45,715 nt of DNA from positions 1 to 45,715 of the forward strand of contig BOKV01000027.1 of the NCBI GenBank assembly GCA_016861165.1, read 5' to 3'. The notes below the pieces were generated by a model that did not search any database, was not told where the DNA came from, and saw nothing but the letters and a program-made list of their open reading frames with translations. The translations under genes were made by a program, and so were the position numbers. Each line of letters begins with the position of its first letter. Position 1 is the stretch's first letter. This stretch comes from Alphaproteobacteria bacterium. Its GTDB lineage: Bacteria > Pseudomonadota > Alphaproteobacteria > Rhizobiales > Rhizobiaceae. Positions 34,715 through 42,329 of this stretch are shown here, piece after piece.

Positions 34715-35553
34715 CCTTGCACCACCTTCTGGCGCTGGCGGCCGAGCCCGGCGATGGCAAGCTCCACCACGTCGCCCGGCTTGAGATAGACCGGCGGCTT
34801 CATGCCGAGGCCGACGCCCGGCGGCGTGCCGGTCGAGATGATGTCGCCCGGATGCAGGGTGAACAGCGACGACAGATGCTCGATGATGCGGGCCACGCTG
34901 AAGATCATCGTCCGCGTCGAACCGTCCTGCATGCGCCGGCCGTTGACCGACAGCTCCATGGCCAGGTTCTGCGGGTCGGGAACCTCGTCGCGGGTGGCCA
35001 GCCACGGGCCGATCGGGCCGAAGGTGTCGCAGGACTTGCCCTTGGTCCACTGGCCGGAAAGGCCGGTCTGGAAGGTACGCTCGGAAACGTCGTTGGCGAC
35101 GCAGTAGCCGGCGACATGGTCGAGCGCTCGCTCGGCGCTGACATATTTGGCCCTGCTGCCGATGACGACGGCGAGTTCAACCTCCCAGTCGGTGGTGGTC
35201 GAGCCGCGCGGCAGCGCGATGTCGTCATTGGGGCCGACGATCGCCGAGGTGGCCTTCATGAACAGGATCGGGTGCTCGGGAATGGCGGCGCCGGTCTCGG
35301 CGGCGTGGTCGGAATAGTTGAGCCCGATGCACATGAACTTGCCGACATTGGCGACCGGCGGGCCGATGCGGCTCTCACGGTCGACGAGCGGCAGGCTCGC
35401 CGGGTCGATGGCGCGCAGGCGGGCCAGGTTCTCGTCCGACAGCGCGGCGCCGTCGATGTCGGAAAGATGGCCCGACAGGTCGCGCATATTGCCGTCGGTG
35501 TCGAGCAGTCCGGGGCGCTCGCCGCCGGCGGGACCAAAACGCAGCAGTCTCAA
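34711..35553 (-). CDS. FAH-family hydrolase (2,4-diketo-3-deoxy-sugar-acid type)
   Basis: This 280-residue fumarylacetoacetate-hydrolase family protein has metal ligands E124 and E126 (TDWEVELAVVIG) and D155 (VANDVSERT), and a catalytic H83 in NYSDHA. The phrase WTKGKSCDTFGPIGPWL is typical of the ureidoglycolate-lyase-like/2,4-diketo-3-deoxy-L-fuconate hydrolase subgroup. The start codon is TTG with GGAGG eight bases upstream. Divergent to it is a DHRS6-like dehydrogenase, its expected partner in the L-fuconate-type route that ends in pyruvate and lactate. The exact sugar acid is inferred. Confidence 0.87.
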   Translation of the reverse strand: MRLLRFGPAGGERPGLLDTDGNMRDLSGHLSDIDGAALSDENLARLRAIDPASLPLVDRESRIGPPVANVGKFMCIGLNYSDHAAETGAAIPEHPILFMKATSAIVGPNDDIALPRGSTTTDWEVELAVVIGSRAKYVSAERALDHVAGYCVANDVSERTFQTGLSGQWTKGKSCDTFGPIGPWLATRDEVPDPQNLAMELSVNGRRMQDGSTRTMIFSVARIIEHLSSLFTLHPGDIISTGTPPGVGLGMKPPVYLKPGDVVELAIAGLGRQRQKVVQG

Positions 35554-35672
35554 CGGGCATTCCTCCGAAGCCTGGCGCCGCGCCGTAACCGGGCTGCCTG
35601 CTGCAGTCTGGCGGGCTGGGCGAAAACCGGCTATCTGCTAGCGCAATCGGCGGCCGAGCGGAAGGGGAGGCA

Positions 35673-36410
35673 ATGTCAGCCAGGCTTGCAGGCAAACGGG
35701 CGTTGGTCACCGCGGCCGGCCATGGGATCGGCCGGGCCGCCGCGCTCGCCTTCGCCCGCGAGGGCGCGCGCGTCTTCGCCACCGATGTCGACGAGGCGGC
35801 GCTGGCCGATCTCGCCGGCGAACCGGGCGTCGAGGCGTTCGTGGTCGACGTGACCAGCGACGCGTCCGTCGGGGCCGGCGTGGCACGCGCGGCGCCGGAC
35901 GTGCTGTTCAACTGTGCCGGCGTCGTCCATTCGGGCTCGATCCTGGAGGTGACCGACACCGAATGGGACTTCGCCTTCGACCTCAACGTGCGCGCCATGT
36001 ACCGCACCATCCGGGCGGCGCTGCCCGGCATGATCGAGCGCGGCGGCGGCTCGATCGTCAACATGTCGTCGGTGGCCTCCAGCGTCGTCGGCGTGCCCAA
36101 CCGCTTCATCTATTCGACCACCAAGGCGGCGGTGATCGGGCTCACCAAATCGGTGGCCAAGGACTTCATCACCCGCGGCATCCGCTGCAACGCCATCTGT
36201 CCCGGCACGGTCGACACGCCGTCGCTGCATCAGCGCCTTGCCGCCACCGGCGACCACGACCGGGCGATGCAGCAGTTTGTCGCCCGCCAGCCGATGGGGC
36301 GCCTCGGCAAGCCGGAGGAGATCGCCGCGCTGGTCACCTATCTGGCGAGCGACGAGTCGGCTTTTACCACCGGCCAGGTTCACGTCATCGACGGCGGCTG
36401 GACAGGGTAG
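35673..36410 (+). CDS. DHRS6-like SDR, likely 2-keto-3-deoxy-L-fuconate dehydrogenase
   Basis: This 245-residue short-chain dehydrogenase has the coenzyme loop TAAGHGIG at 13-20, D38 (TDVD) selecting NAD, and catalytic S133, Y147 and K151. The stretch NMSSVASSVVGVPNR and the RCNAICPGTVDTPSL segment closely follow human DHRS6/BDH2 and Xanthomonas 2-keto-3-deoxy-L-fuconate dehydrogenase. It would oxidise the C4 hydroxyl of a 2-keto-3-deoxy sugar acid, feeding the divergent FAH hydrolase. It is seven bases upstream of a DenD-like gene. Confidence 0.87.
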   Translation: MSARLAGKRALVTAAGHGIGRAAALAFAREGARVFATDVDEAALADLAGEPGVEAFVVDVTSDASVGAGVARAAPDVLFNCAGVVHSGSILEVTDTEWDFAFDLNVRAMYRTIRAALPGMIERGGGSIVNMSSVASSVVGVPNRFIYSTTKAAVIGLTKSVAKDFITRGIRCNAICPGTVDTPSLHQRLAATGDHDRAMQQFVARQPMGRLGKPEEIAALVTYLASDESAFTTGQVHVIDGGWTG

Positions 36411-36417
36411 AGCGGCG

Positions 36418-37389
36418 ATGCGGGTGCTGATCATCGGCGGCGGCGGCATGATCGGGCAGAAGGTCGCCCGCCGGCTCGCCGCCGACGCGGCGCTGGCCGG
36501 CGCGCCTGTCGAGGAGATCATCCTGCACGACATCGTCGAGCCCCCCGCGGTCGCCGCGCCCTTCGCCGTCACACGGCTCACCGGCGACATTGCCGAGCCG
36601 GCGGAGGCGACCCGGCTGGCGGCGCTGCGGGCCGACATCGTCTACCACCTGGCGGCGATCGTCTCGGGCGAGGCCGAGCGCGATTTCGACAAGGGCTGGA
36701 CCGTCAACGGGCATGGCATCTGGCGGCTTCTGGAGGCGGTGCGCGCCGTCGGCGGCGGCTACCGGCCGCGCTTCGTCTTCACCTCGTCGATCGCCGTGTT
36801 CGGCGCGCCGTTTCCGGACGCCATCCCCGACGACTTCTTCGCGACGCCGCTTACCTCCTACGGCGCGCAGAAGGCGATCGGCGAACTGCTGGTCGGCGAC
36901 TACAGCCGCAAGGGCTTCATCGACGGGCTGTCGTTACGACTGCCGACGGTGTGCGTGCGGCCGGGCCGGCCGAACCGGGCGGCCTCCTCGTTCTTTTCCG
37001 GCATCATCCGGGAGCCGCTCAACGGGCAGGAGGCGATCCTGCCCGTGCCGGATACGGTGCGCCACTGGTTCGCCTCGCCGCGTTCGACGGCGGGCTTCCT
37101 CGTGCACGCTGCCGGTCTCGATACGGCACGGCTGGGCGGAAGGCGGGCGCTCACCATGCCCGGCCTGTCGTGCACGGTGGCCGAGCAGATCGCGGCGCTG
37201 CGCGACGTCGCCGGCGAAGATGTGACCCGACTGATCCGCTTCGAGCCGGACGCCGAGATCGCGGCGATCGTCGCCGGCTGGCCGCGCAATTTCGACGCCG
37301 CGCGCGCCCGCGAACTGGGCTTCGCCGCCGAGAGCGACTTCCACGAGATCATCCGCGTCTATGTCGACGAGGAGCTCGGGTGGAGCTGA
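36418..37389 (+). CDS. denD: D-erythronate dehydrogenase-like protein (DenD)
   Basis: This 323-residue extended SDR has an N-terminal NAD motif IIGGGGMIGQKVA. The active site has FTSSIAVFG and the YGAQK catalytic Tyr/Lys. RLPTVCVRPGRPNRAASSF is a hallmark of the DenD group, which oxidises D-erythronate at C2. It follows the SDR gene by seven bases. DenD normally sits with a four-carbon acid kinase and isomerase (denK, denI), which are not in this window, so a different sugar acid is possible. Confidence 0.85.
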   Translation: MRVLIIGGGGMIGQKVARRLAADAALAGAPVEEIILHDIVEPPAVAAPFAVTRLTGDIAEPAEATRLAALRADIVYHLAAIVSGEAERDFDKGWTVNGHGIWRLLEAVRAVGGGYRPRFVFTSSIAVFGAPFPDAIPDDFFATPLTSYGAQKAIGELLVGDYSRKGFIDGLSLRLPTVCVRPGRPNRAASSFFSGIIREPLNGQEAILPVPDTVRHWFASPRSTAGFLVHAAGLDTARLGGRRALTMPGLSCTVAEQIAALRDVAGEDVTRLIRFEPDAEIAAIVAGWPRNFDAARARELGFAAESDFHEIIRVYVDEELGWS

Positions 37390-37478
37390 GACCTGTGCCC
37401 TGTTGCCGCACGGTCCCGCCCGCGCTTGCCATCGGGCGGCGGCGGCGCCACTGTGCGGCGACCACCGGAAGGGGAAGC

Positions 37479-37847
37479 ATGCGCCGTCGCATCCGACCTT
37501 TGCACGCCGTCCTGAGCCTGCTGCCGGCCTTGGCGCTGGGGCTGCTCGCCTTCGCGCATCAGCCGGTGCGGGTCGGCACGGCCGAGGCGGCCGCCTATGT
37601 GCTGCCGGACGGCTCGGCCGCCGTGATCTGCCGCGGCGAAGGCGCCGACGAGCAAGGGACGGGCACGGTTGGCGGCGATTGCGATGCCTGCCGGCTGTCC
37701 GCCTCCGTACTGCTGCCGCAACCTTCGCTTGCGGCATCGCTGGCGCTGGAGGCGGCCCGGCACGCGTCGGCCGCCGGCGCGCCGCCCGCGCTCGTCCGGC
37801 CAGCCTTTGCGCCGGCCGCGCCGCCGACCGCGCCGCCCACCGCCTGA
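37479..37847 (+). CDS. DUF2946 copper-associated small exported protein
   Basis: This 122-residue protein has an N-terminal hydrophobic signal (about 8-26). The family pattern is YVLPDGSAAVIC then CDAC, with C51, C68 and C71, and a proline/alanine-rich tail. DUF2946 proteins often accompany copper genes, and the cysteines could bind Cu(I). AAGGGGAAG lies directly before the ATG. It lies 80 bp upstream of a PCuAC copper chaperone, which strongly supports a copper role. Confidence 0.82.
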   Translation: MRRRIRPLHAVLSLLPALALGLLAFAHQPVRVGTAEAAAYVLPDGSAAVICRGEGADEQGTGTVGGDCDACRLSASVLLPQPSLAASLALEAARHASAAGAPPALVRPAFAPAAPPTAPPTA

Positions 37848-37927
37848 CGGCCAGCCACGATCATCCCCATTTCTGCTGCCGCGGTCGCGCCGACCGTCGG
37901 CATCAACCCGATTGGAAGGACATTCCG

Positions 37928-38401
37928 ATGAGAACCATCAGCACACGCACCCTGTCTGGCGCCGCGCTCGCCATTGCCCTGTCGGTCGCCTCGGTCATGG
38001 CGGAAGACTACAGGTTCGGCACGCTCGACATCCTTTCTCCCCATGCCCGCGCCACCGCGCCGATGGCCAAGGTCGCCGGCGGCTACATGACCATCGTCAA
38101 CCATGGCGGCCAAGCCGACCGGCTCGTCGGCGGCTCGGCCGATTTCGCCGGCAAGGTAGAGGTCCACGAGATGCGGATGGACGGCGACACCATGGTGATG
38201 CGCCCGGTCGAGGGCGGGCTCGAGATCGCCCCCGGCGCCACGGTCGAACTGAAGCCCGGCGGCTACCACATCATGTTCATGCAGCTCGGCGAGCAGCTCA
38301 AGCCGGACGAAAGCCGCGCCGTCAGGCTGCGCTTCGAAAAGGCCGGCGAGATCGAGGTAGAGTTCAAGGTGGAAGCGATGGGCGGCCACGCAACCAACTG
38401 A
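37928..38401 (+). CDS. Periplasmic copper chaperone PCuAC
   Basis: This 157-residue protein has a signal peptide (about 1-25) and one PCuAC (DUF461) domain. The copper ligands fit H-x10-M-x22-H-x-M: H80 and M91 (VHEMRMDGDTMVM), H114 and M116 (GGYHIMFM). PCuAC delivers Cu(I) to the CuA or CuB centre of cytochrome oxidase. The start follows GGAAGGACA. It forms a pair with the DUF2946 gene and converges with the caspase gene. Confidence 0.93.
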   Translation: MRTISTRTLSGAALAIALSVASVMAEDYRFGTLDILSPHARATAPMAKVAGGYMTIVNHGGQADRLVGGSADFAGKVEVHEMRMDGDTMVMRPVEGGLEIAPGATVELKPGGYHIMFMQLGEQLKPDESRAVRLRFEKAGEIEVEFKVEAMGGHATN

Positions 38402-38413
38402 GCCGATCGGCTC
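38400..38413. terminator. Possible bidirectional hairpin between converging genes
   Basis: GAGCCGATCGGCTC is a perfect palindrome (5-bp stem, 4-nt loop) overlapping the PCuAC stop and just before the caspase gene stop. No T tract follows on either strand, so termination is uncertain. Confidence 0.3.
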
Positions 38414-38415
38414 GT

Positions 38416-39909
38416 TCAGCCGGGATTGAAGTAGAACTCGCGCCGCAGCGCCGAATTGTGCCACGGCTCCTGCTGTTGGCCGGTCGCCTCGAACACGTCC
38501 TGCTTGACGCGCTTGAGCATCAGTTCGATCTCGAGGCCGCCGGAGCCGATGTGCCGGATGAGCGCGGTGGTGAAGGGCGAGTTGCTCCCGTCGCCGTCGA
38601 GCGCGACCTCGCCGGGCGCCGTGGCGAAGCCGATCAGCACCTGGCCGCCGGCCGTCGACGGGGCGGCGAGGCCGCGGCCGATGAAGGCCGAACGGGTGGC
38701 GCCGAGCGAGCGGGCGAACCGGCGCGACAGCGGGTTGTCGCGGCAGGCGTCGAGCAGCACGATCGACAGCCGACCCTCCTGGCTCATGAAGTTGATCACC
38801 GCATCGAGCCCGATCGTCTCGAAATCGAGCGCGGTGGCGTCCTCCAGTTCGGCGTCGACGGGGATCAGGTAGTTGCGCCCGCTCACCTGCATGCCGTGGC
38901 CGGCATAGAAGAACAGCGCCACGTCGGCGCCGGCCATGGCGCGCACGAACTCGCGCACGCTCGCCTCCATGTCGGCCTTGCTGCCGTCAAGACCCTTGAT
39001 GACGGTGAAGCCCAGTTCGCGCAGCTTGGCGGCCATCGCCTCGGCGTCGTTGCGCGGGTTGGGCAGTTCGAGCGTGTGGCGATAGGCGGAATTGCCGATG
39101 ACCAGCGCCACCCGCTTCTGGTCGGCGACCGCGGCTACGGGCGGTGCCGGTGGGCCGGGATCGGCGCCTTCGGGTGGCGGCGGCGCCGCCTGCTCGGGCC
39201 CGACCACCGGCGGCGCCGAAGCGTGGTCGCCGCGCGATGGGCCGATCGTCGGGACCGTGCCGCGGGCGATGTAGCGGCTGTGGGCCCAGCCGGTCATGCC
39301 GTTGGCAAGCGACACCCGGTACCAGCTGCCCTGCGAACCGATGATGGTGACGGGCGTGTCGGTCAGCATGCGGGCGATCTCGGCGTGGCCCGTTCCCGGG
39401 CCGGTGCGCAGGGACAGGAAGTTGTCGCCCTGCGGGTTGAGGCCGGTCACGTAGCCGGGCTGGCCGGCAGGGGCCGGTGGCTGGCTCGCCGGTGGCGGTC
39501 CGGCGGCCGGCAGGCGCGTGGCGGCGAGCAGGTCCGGCAATGCGTATGTGTGGGCGTTCGAAGCCGACCACACCGCGCGGATGAGCCGGGCGCCGGCGGT
39601 GAAGTAGGAATCGGCCGGGATGTCGCCGGCGCTGATCAGCGACTGCAGCAGCGGCCGCTCGCGGGCGATGTCGCCCCAGCCGAGCGCGACGCCGTAATAG
39701 CCCGTCGACGAATGGAAGACGACGACGCCGGGAAAGCGGCCGGAATAGCGGCGGGCAAGCGCGATGGCGTCGTCGACATTGGTGCGGCTGGCGATCATCA
39801 GCCAGCCCTTGCCCGGTCCCGGCTCAACGGCGGCCTGGGCCGGCGCCGCCCACTGCAGGAGGGCGGCGATCGCCGCCGCCAGCAACAGTCGCGTCATCCG
39901 CCAGGCCAT
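38416..39909 (-). CDS. Exported caspase-like protein with SH3 domain
   Basis: This 497-residue protein has a Sec signal at 1-27 (AQAA). A SPOR-like first domain follows at about 35-115 (GWLMIASRTNVDDA, VVFHSSTGYYGVALGWGD), then a bacterial SH3 domain at 160-215 (LSLRTGPGT, GMTGWAHSRYI), a proline-rich linker, and a peptidase C14 domain at 265-460. The dyad is H338 (YAGHGMQ) and C389 (LLDACRDNP), both intact. It should act in the periplasm and might cleave after arginine or lysine like metacaspases. The ATG 39909 has GGAGGACCG upstream. It is divergent from the OmpA-like gene. Its targets are unknown. Confidence 0.92.
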   Translation of the reverse strand: MAWRMTRLLLAAAIAALLQWAAPAQAAVEPGPGKGWLMIASRTNVDDAIALARRYSGRFPGVVVFHSSTGYYGVALGWGDIARERPLLQSLISAGDIPADSYFTAGARLIRAVWSASNAHTYALPDLLAATRLPAAGPPPASQPPAPAGQPGYVTGLNPQGDNFLSLRTGPGTGHAEIARMLTDTPVTIIGSQGSWYRVSLANGMTGWAHSRYIARGTVPTIGPSRGDHASAPPVVGPEQAAPPPPEGADPGPPAPPVAAVADQKRVALVIGNSAYRHTLELPNPRNDAEAMAAKLRELGFTVIKGLDGSKADMEASVREFVRAMAGADVALFFYAGHGMQVSGRNYLIPVDAELEDATALDFETIGLDAVINFMSQEGRLSIVLLDACRDNPLSRRFARSLGATRSAFIGRGLAAPSTAGGQVLIGFATAPGEVALDGDGSNSPFTTALIRHIGSGGLEIELMLKRVKQDVFEATGQQQEPWHNSALRREFYFNPG

Positions 39910-40120
39910 CCGGCTCGGTCCTCCAGCATAACCTCGCGCGCCGTCGGCGGTCGGCGCGCGACCCGTCGCTCAAAGGGTTCCACAGGCACGCCCGGCATGC
40001 AAGTGCATCGCCGCGGGGCAATCCCGGGGCAACCGGGGGTGGTGTCGGCTGCGCCGCAAATGCATGGCGACAATGCGGCAGACTGTGCCCGATTGCACGT
40101 CACGATGTTGAAAACGCCTC

Positions 40121-40126
40121 TATAAT
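40121..40126 (+). promoter_or_regulatory. -10 element of the OmpA-like gene
   Basis: A perfect TATAAT stands out in this G+C-rich sequence, 39 bp before the OmpA-like start. No -35 stands at the usual spacing; TTGCAC (40093-40098) is 22 nt away, too far. The 256-bp gap 39910-40165 shows nothing else recognisable. Confidence 0.5.
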
Positions 40127-40165
40127 ACGATTGTATGTCCCCGGGGTTCGATGGGAGTGATCACC

Positions 40166-40780
40166 ATGAAACGCATAACTGCAATGGCAGCCGCTGGCCT
40201 GCTTGCAGCAGGCCTGGTGGGATCGACCTTTCTTGCTGCGCCGGCGCTTGCCCAGGCGGTCGATGCCGGCACCATCGTCGAGACGCTGACGCCGAAAAAG
40301 CCGCTGACCCGCTCGTTCAAGGCGCCTAGCGCGGCCGACGCCGCCGACGAGCAGTTCCTCCAGTCGCTGCCGACGCGCGGACTGCGCATCGACCAGCGCA
40401 AGAAGCTCGACGAGATCGTCGCCAAGAAGGAACTGCCGAAGATCGATATCACCATCAATTTCGACTACGATTCGGACCGCATCCGGCCGGATTCGATCCC
40501 CGCGCTCACCGAGCTCGGCAAGGCGCTGACCAGCGAGGCGCTCGCCTCCTCGCGCATCGTCCTCAACGGCCACACCGACGCGGCCGGCAGCGAAGCCTAC
40601 AACCAGAACCTGTCCGACCGTCGCGCCGCCTCGGTCCGCGACTACCTGATCGGCACGTTCAACATCGGGCCCGACCGGCTGATCGCCGTCGGCTTCGGCG
40701 AGGAACGGCTGAAGAATCCGGTCGACCCGCTGGCGGCCGAAAACCGGCGCGTCGAGGTCGTCAACTTGACCAGCGGCTGA
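40166..40780 (+). CDS. OmpA-family peptidoglycan-binding protein
   Basis: This 204-residue exported protein has a signal peptide (1-30, ALAQ) and, after a short linker, an OmpA C-terminal domain from about 94: ITINFDYDSDRIRPDSIP, then LNGHTDAAGSEAYNQNLSDR with D138 and R153 for binding diaminopimelate. No lipobox cysteine is present, so it is probably periplasmic. GGGAGTGA eight bases ahead of ATG 40166 decides the start. It lies between the divergent caspase gene and the flavocytochrome gene. Confidence 0.92.
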   Translation: MKRITAMAAAGLLAAGLVGSTFLAAPALAQAVDAGTIVETLTPKKPLTRSFKAPSAADAADEQFLQSLPTRGLRIDQRKKLDEIVAKKELPKIDITINFDYDSDRIRPDSIPALTELGKALTSEALASSRIVLNGHTDAAGSEAYNQNLSDRRAASVRDYLIGTFNIGPDRLIAVGFGEERLKNPVDPLAAENRRVEVVNLTSG

Positions 40781-40808
40781 AGGCGCGGGCGTCTGACCGG
40801 CCGCCGAC

Positions 40809-40834
40809 CGGGCCCGCCGTCGCGGGCCCGTTCT
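40809..40834 (+). terminator. Terminator after the OmpA-like gene
   Basis: CGGGCCCGC (40809-40817) and GCGGGCCCG (40822-40830) form a perfect 9-bp stem with a 4-nt loop, followed by TTCT. It lies 28 nt past the OmpA-like stop. Confidence 0.7.
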
Positions 40835-40913
40835 GCTGCCCGGCGGCGGGCGCGACGGACGGGAAGTGGCCGCCGGTGGCGACGCCCGGCGGGGCGGGGC
40901 AGAGGGGAATGGC

Positions 40914-42170
40914 GTGACGGGAAGAACCATCGTCATCGTTCTGTGCCTGCTGGCGACGCTGTTCTCGATTCCGGCGGCAAGCCATACCGGGCTCGTCACC
41001 TGGACGTCGCTGGCCGCCTCGTCGACCGCCTTCGTCGCCATGGCGATCAACCAGTATCTGGCGACGCGGCCGCGCTATCTGGAACCGCTGTTCGGCGGGC
41101 TGGACCGCATCTACCATTTCCACCGCCATGTCGGCATGGCGGCGCTGGCGCTGATCCTCGTCCACTATTTCCTGACGCCCGATTTCCAGGGCAAGCAGCT
41201 CACCGCCGGGCTCAACGCGGCCGCCAAGCAGGTGGCAAGCTGGGGCTTCTACGGCCTCGTCGCGCTCATCGGGCTCAGCCTCGTCAAGCGCGTTCCGTTC
41301 ACCAAATGGGAGGTGCCCTACAATCTGTGGCGCCAGAGCCACCGCTTCATGGGCGTCTTCTTCATGCTGATCGCCTTTCACCAGGCCTTCATCAAGCGCC
41401 CGTTCGAGGGCACGGCGCTGCTGGCCAACTATCTCAACCTGTTCGCGGCGATCGGCATACTGAGCTTCCTCTACACGCAGTTCGTCGCCTTCTTCAAGAA
41501 ACGCCGCTACGAGGTGACCGACGTGATCCGCCTGCCAGCGGCGACGGTCATCGAGGCCAGGCCGGTGCGCTCCGCCATCCGGGCGATGCCCGGCCAGTTC
41601 GGCTTCCTGAGCTTCGCCAAGGCCGGCCTGCGCGAGCCGCACCCGTTCACCATCGCCGGGCTGGCGCCGGACGGCGCCATCCGCTTCGCCATCAAGCCGC
41701 TCGGCGACTACACCAGGCGCCTGCGCGAGGCGGCGGCGATCGGCGACCGCATCCTGGTCGAGGGCGGCTATGGCCGCTTCACCCACCGTCGCGGCGGCGA
41801 GCGGCAGGTATGGCTGGCCGGCGGCATCGGCATCACGCCGTTCCTGGCGATGGCCGACAGCCTGACCGCCGACGAGAAGCGCCGCATCCACCTCGTCCAC
41901 TGCGTGCGCGATGCCAGCGAGGCGGTGCGCGCCGAGGCGCTCGCCGCCAAGGCCAGCGAGGTACCGGCCTTCAGCTTCGCCCTGCACGATTCGGCGGCGG
42001 CCGGGCGCATCGATGCCGACAAGCTCACCCGCTCGGTGCCGTTCGAGATCGACGGGGCGGACCTGTGGTTCTGCGGGCCGCCGCCGCTGCGCGTGGCGAT
42101 CGTCGACGGCCTGAAGAAGGCGGGCCGCCGGCTGCGGCGCATCGAGTTCGAGCGTTTCGAATTCCGCTAG
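40914..42170 (+). CDS. Ferric-reductase-like flavocytochrome b
   Basis: This 418-residue membrane protein combines a ferric-reductase-type domain with an FAD/NAD(P) reductase. It has about six membrane segments. Bis-heme ligands are likely H70 and H84 (HFHRHVGMAALALILVHYF) and H143 and H156 (SHRFMGVFFMLIAFHQ). The cytosolic part has the FAD motif HPFTIAG and nucleotide motifs GGIGITPFLAM and FCGPPPLR. It would move electrons from cytosolic NAD(P)H across the inner membrane. The start is GTG 40914 with AGAGGGGA upstream. It precedes the tetraheme cytochrome, a possible periplasmic acceptor. Confidence 0.9.
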   Translation: MTGRTIVIVLCLLATLFSIPAASHTGLVTWTSLAASSTAFVAMAINQYLATRPRYLEPLFGGLDRIYHFHRHVGMAALALILVHYFLTPDFQGKQLTAGLNAAAKQVASWGFYGLVALIGLSLVKRVPFTKWEVPYNLWRQSHRFMGVFFMLIAFHQAFIKRPFEGTALLANYLNLFAAIGILSFLYTQFVAFFKKRRYEVTDVIRLPAATVIEARPVRSAIRAMPGQFGFLSFAKAGLREPHPFTIAGLAPDGAIRFAIKPLGDYTRRLREAAAIGDRILVEGGYGRFTHRRGGERQVWLAGGIGITPFLAMADSLTADEKRRIHLVHCVRDASEAVRAEALAAKASEVPAFSFALHDSAAAGRIDADKLTRSVPFEIDGADLWFCGPPPLRVAIVDGLKKAGRRLRRIEFERFEFR

Positions 42171-42329
42171 CGGGGCAGGCGGCCCCGGGGGCGGACGAGG
42201 GGCGGACCAGGGGCGGGGCGGCTTGCCCGCGGGCATGATCGATGTGCACAATGGCACAGCCGATCGGGTCGGCGGGCACCAGTTCAATCTGCGGACCATT
42301 GCGTCCGGATCGCAACAGGAGTGAAAAAC

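Noticed and set aside
34715..35050. Longer version of the 2-hydroxyacid dehydrogenase
   Set aside because: The extra part overlaps the FAH gene and is not family-like. GTG 34714 gives a normal N-terminus and a GTGA overlap.
37669..40125. 818-codon plus-strand open frame over PCuAC and caspase genes
   Set aside because: It runs out of frame through both; motif evidence supports the DUF2946, PCuAC and caspase frames.
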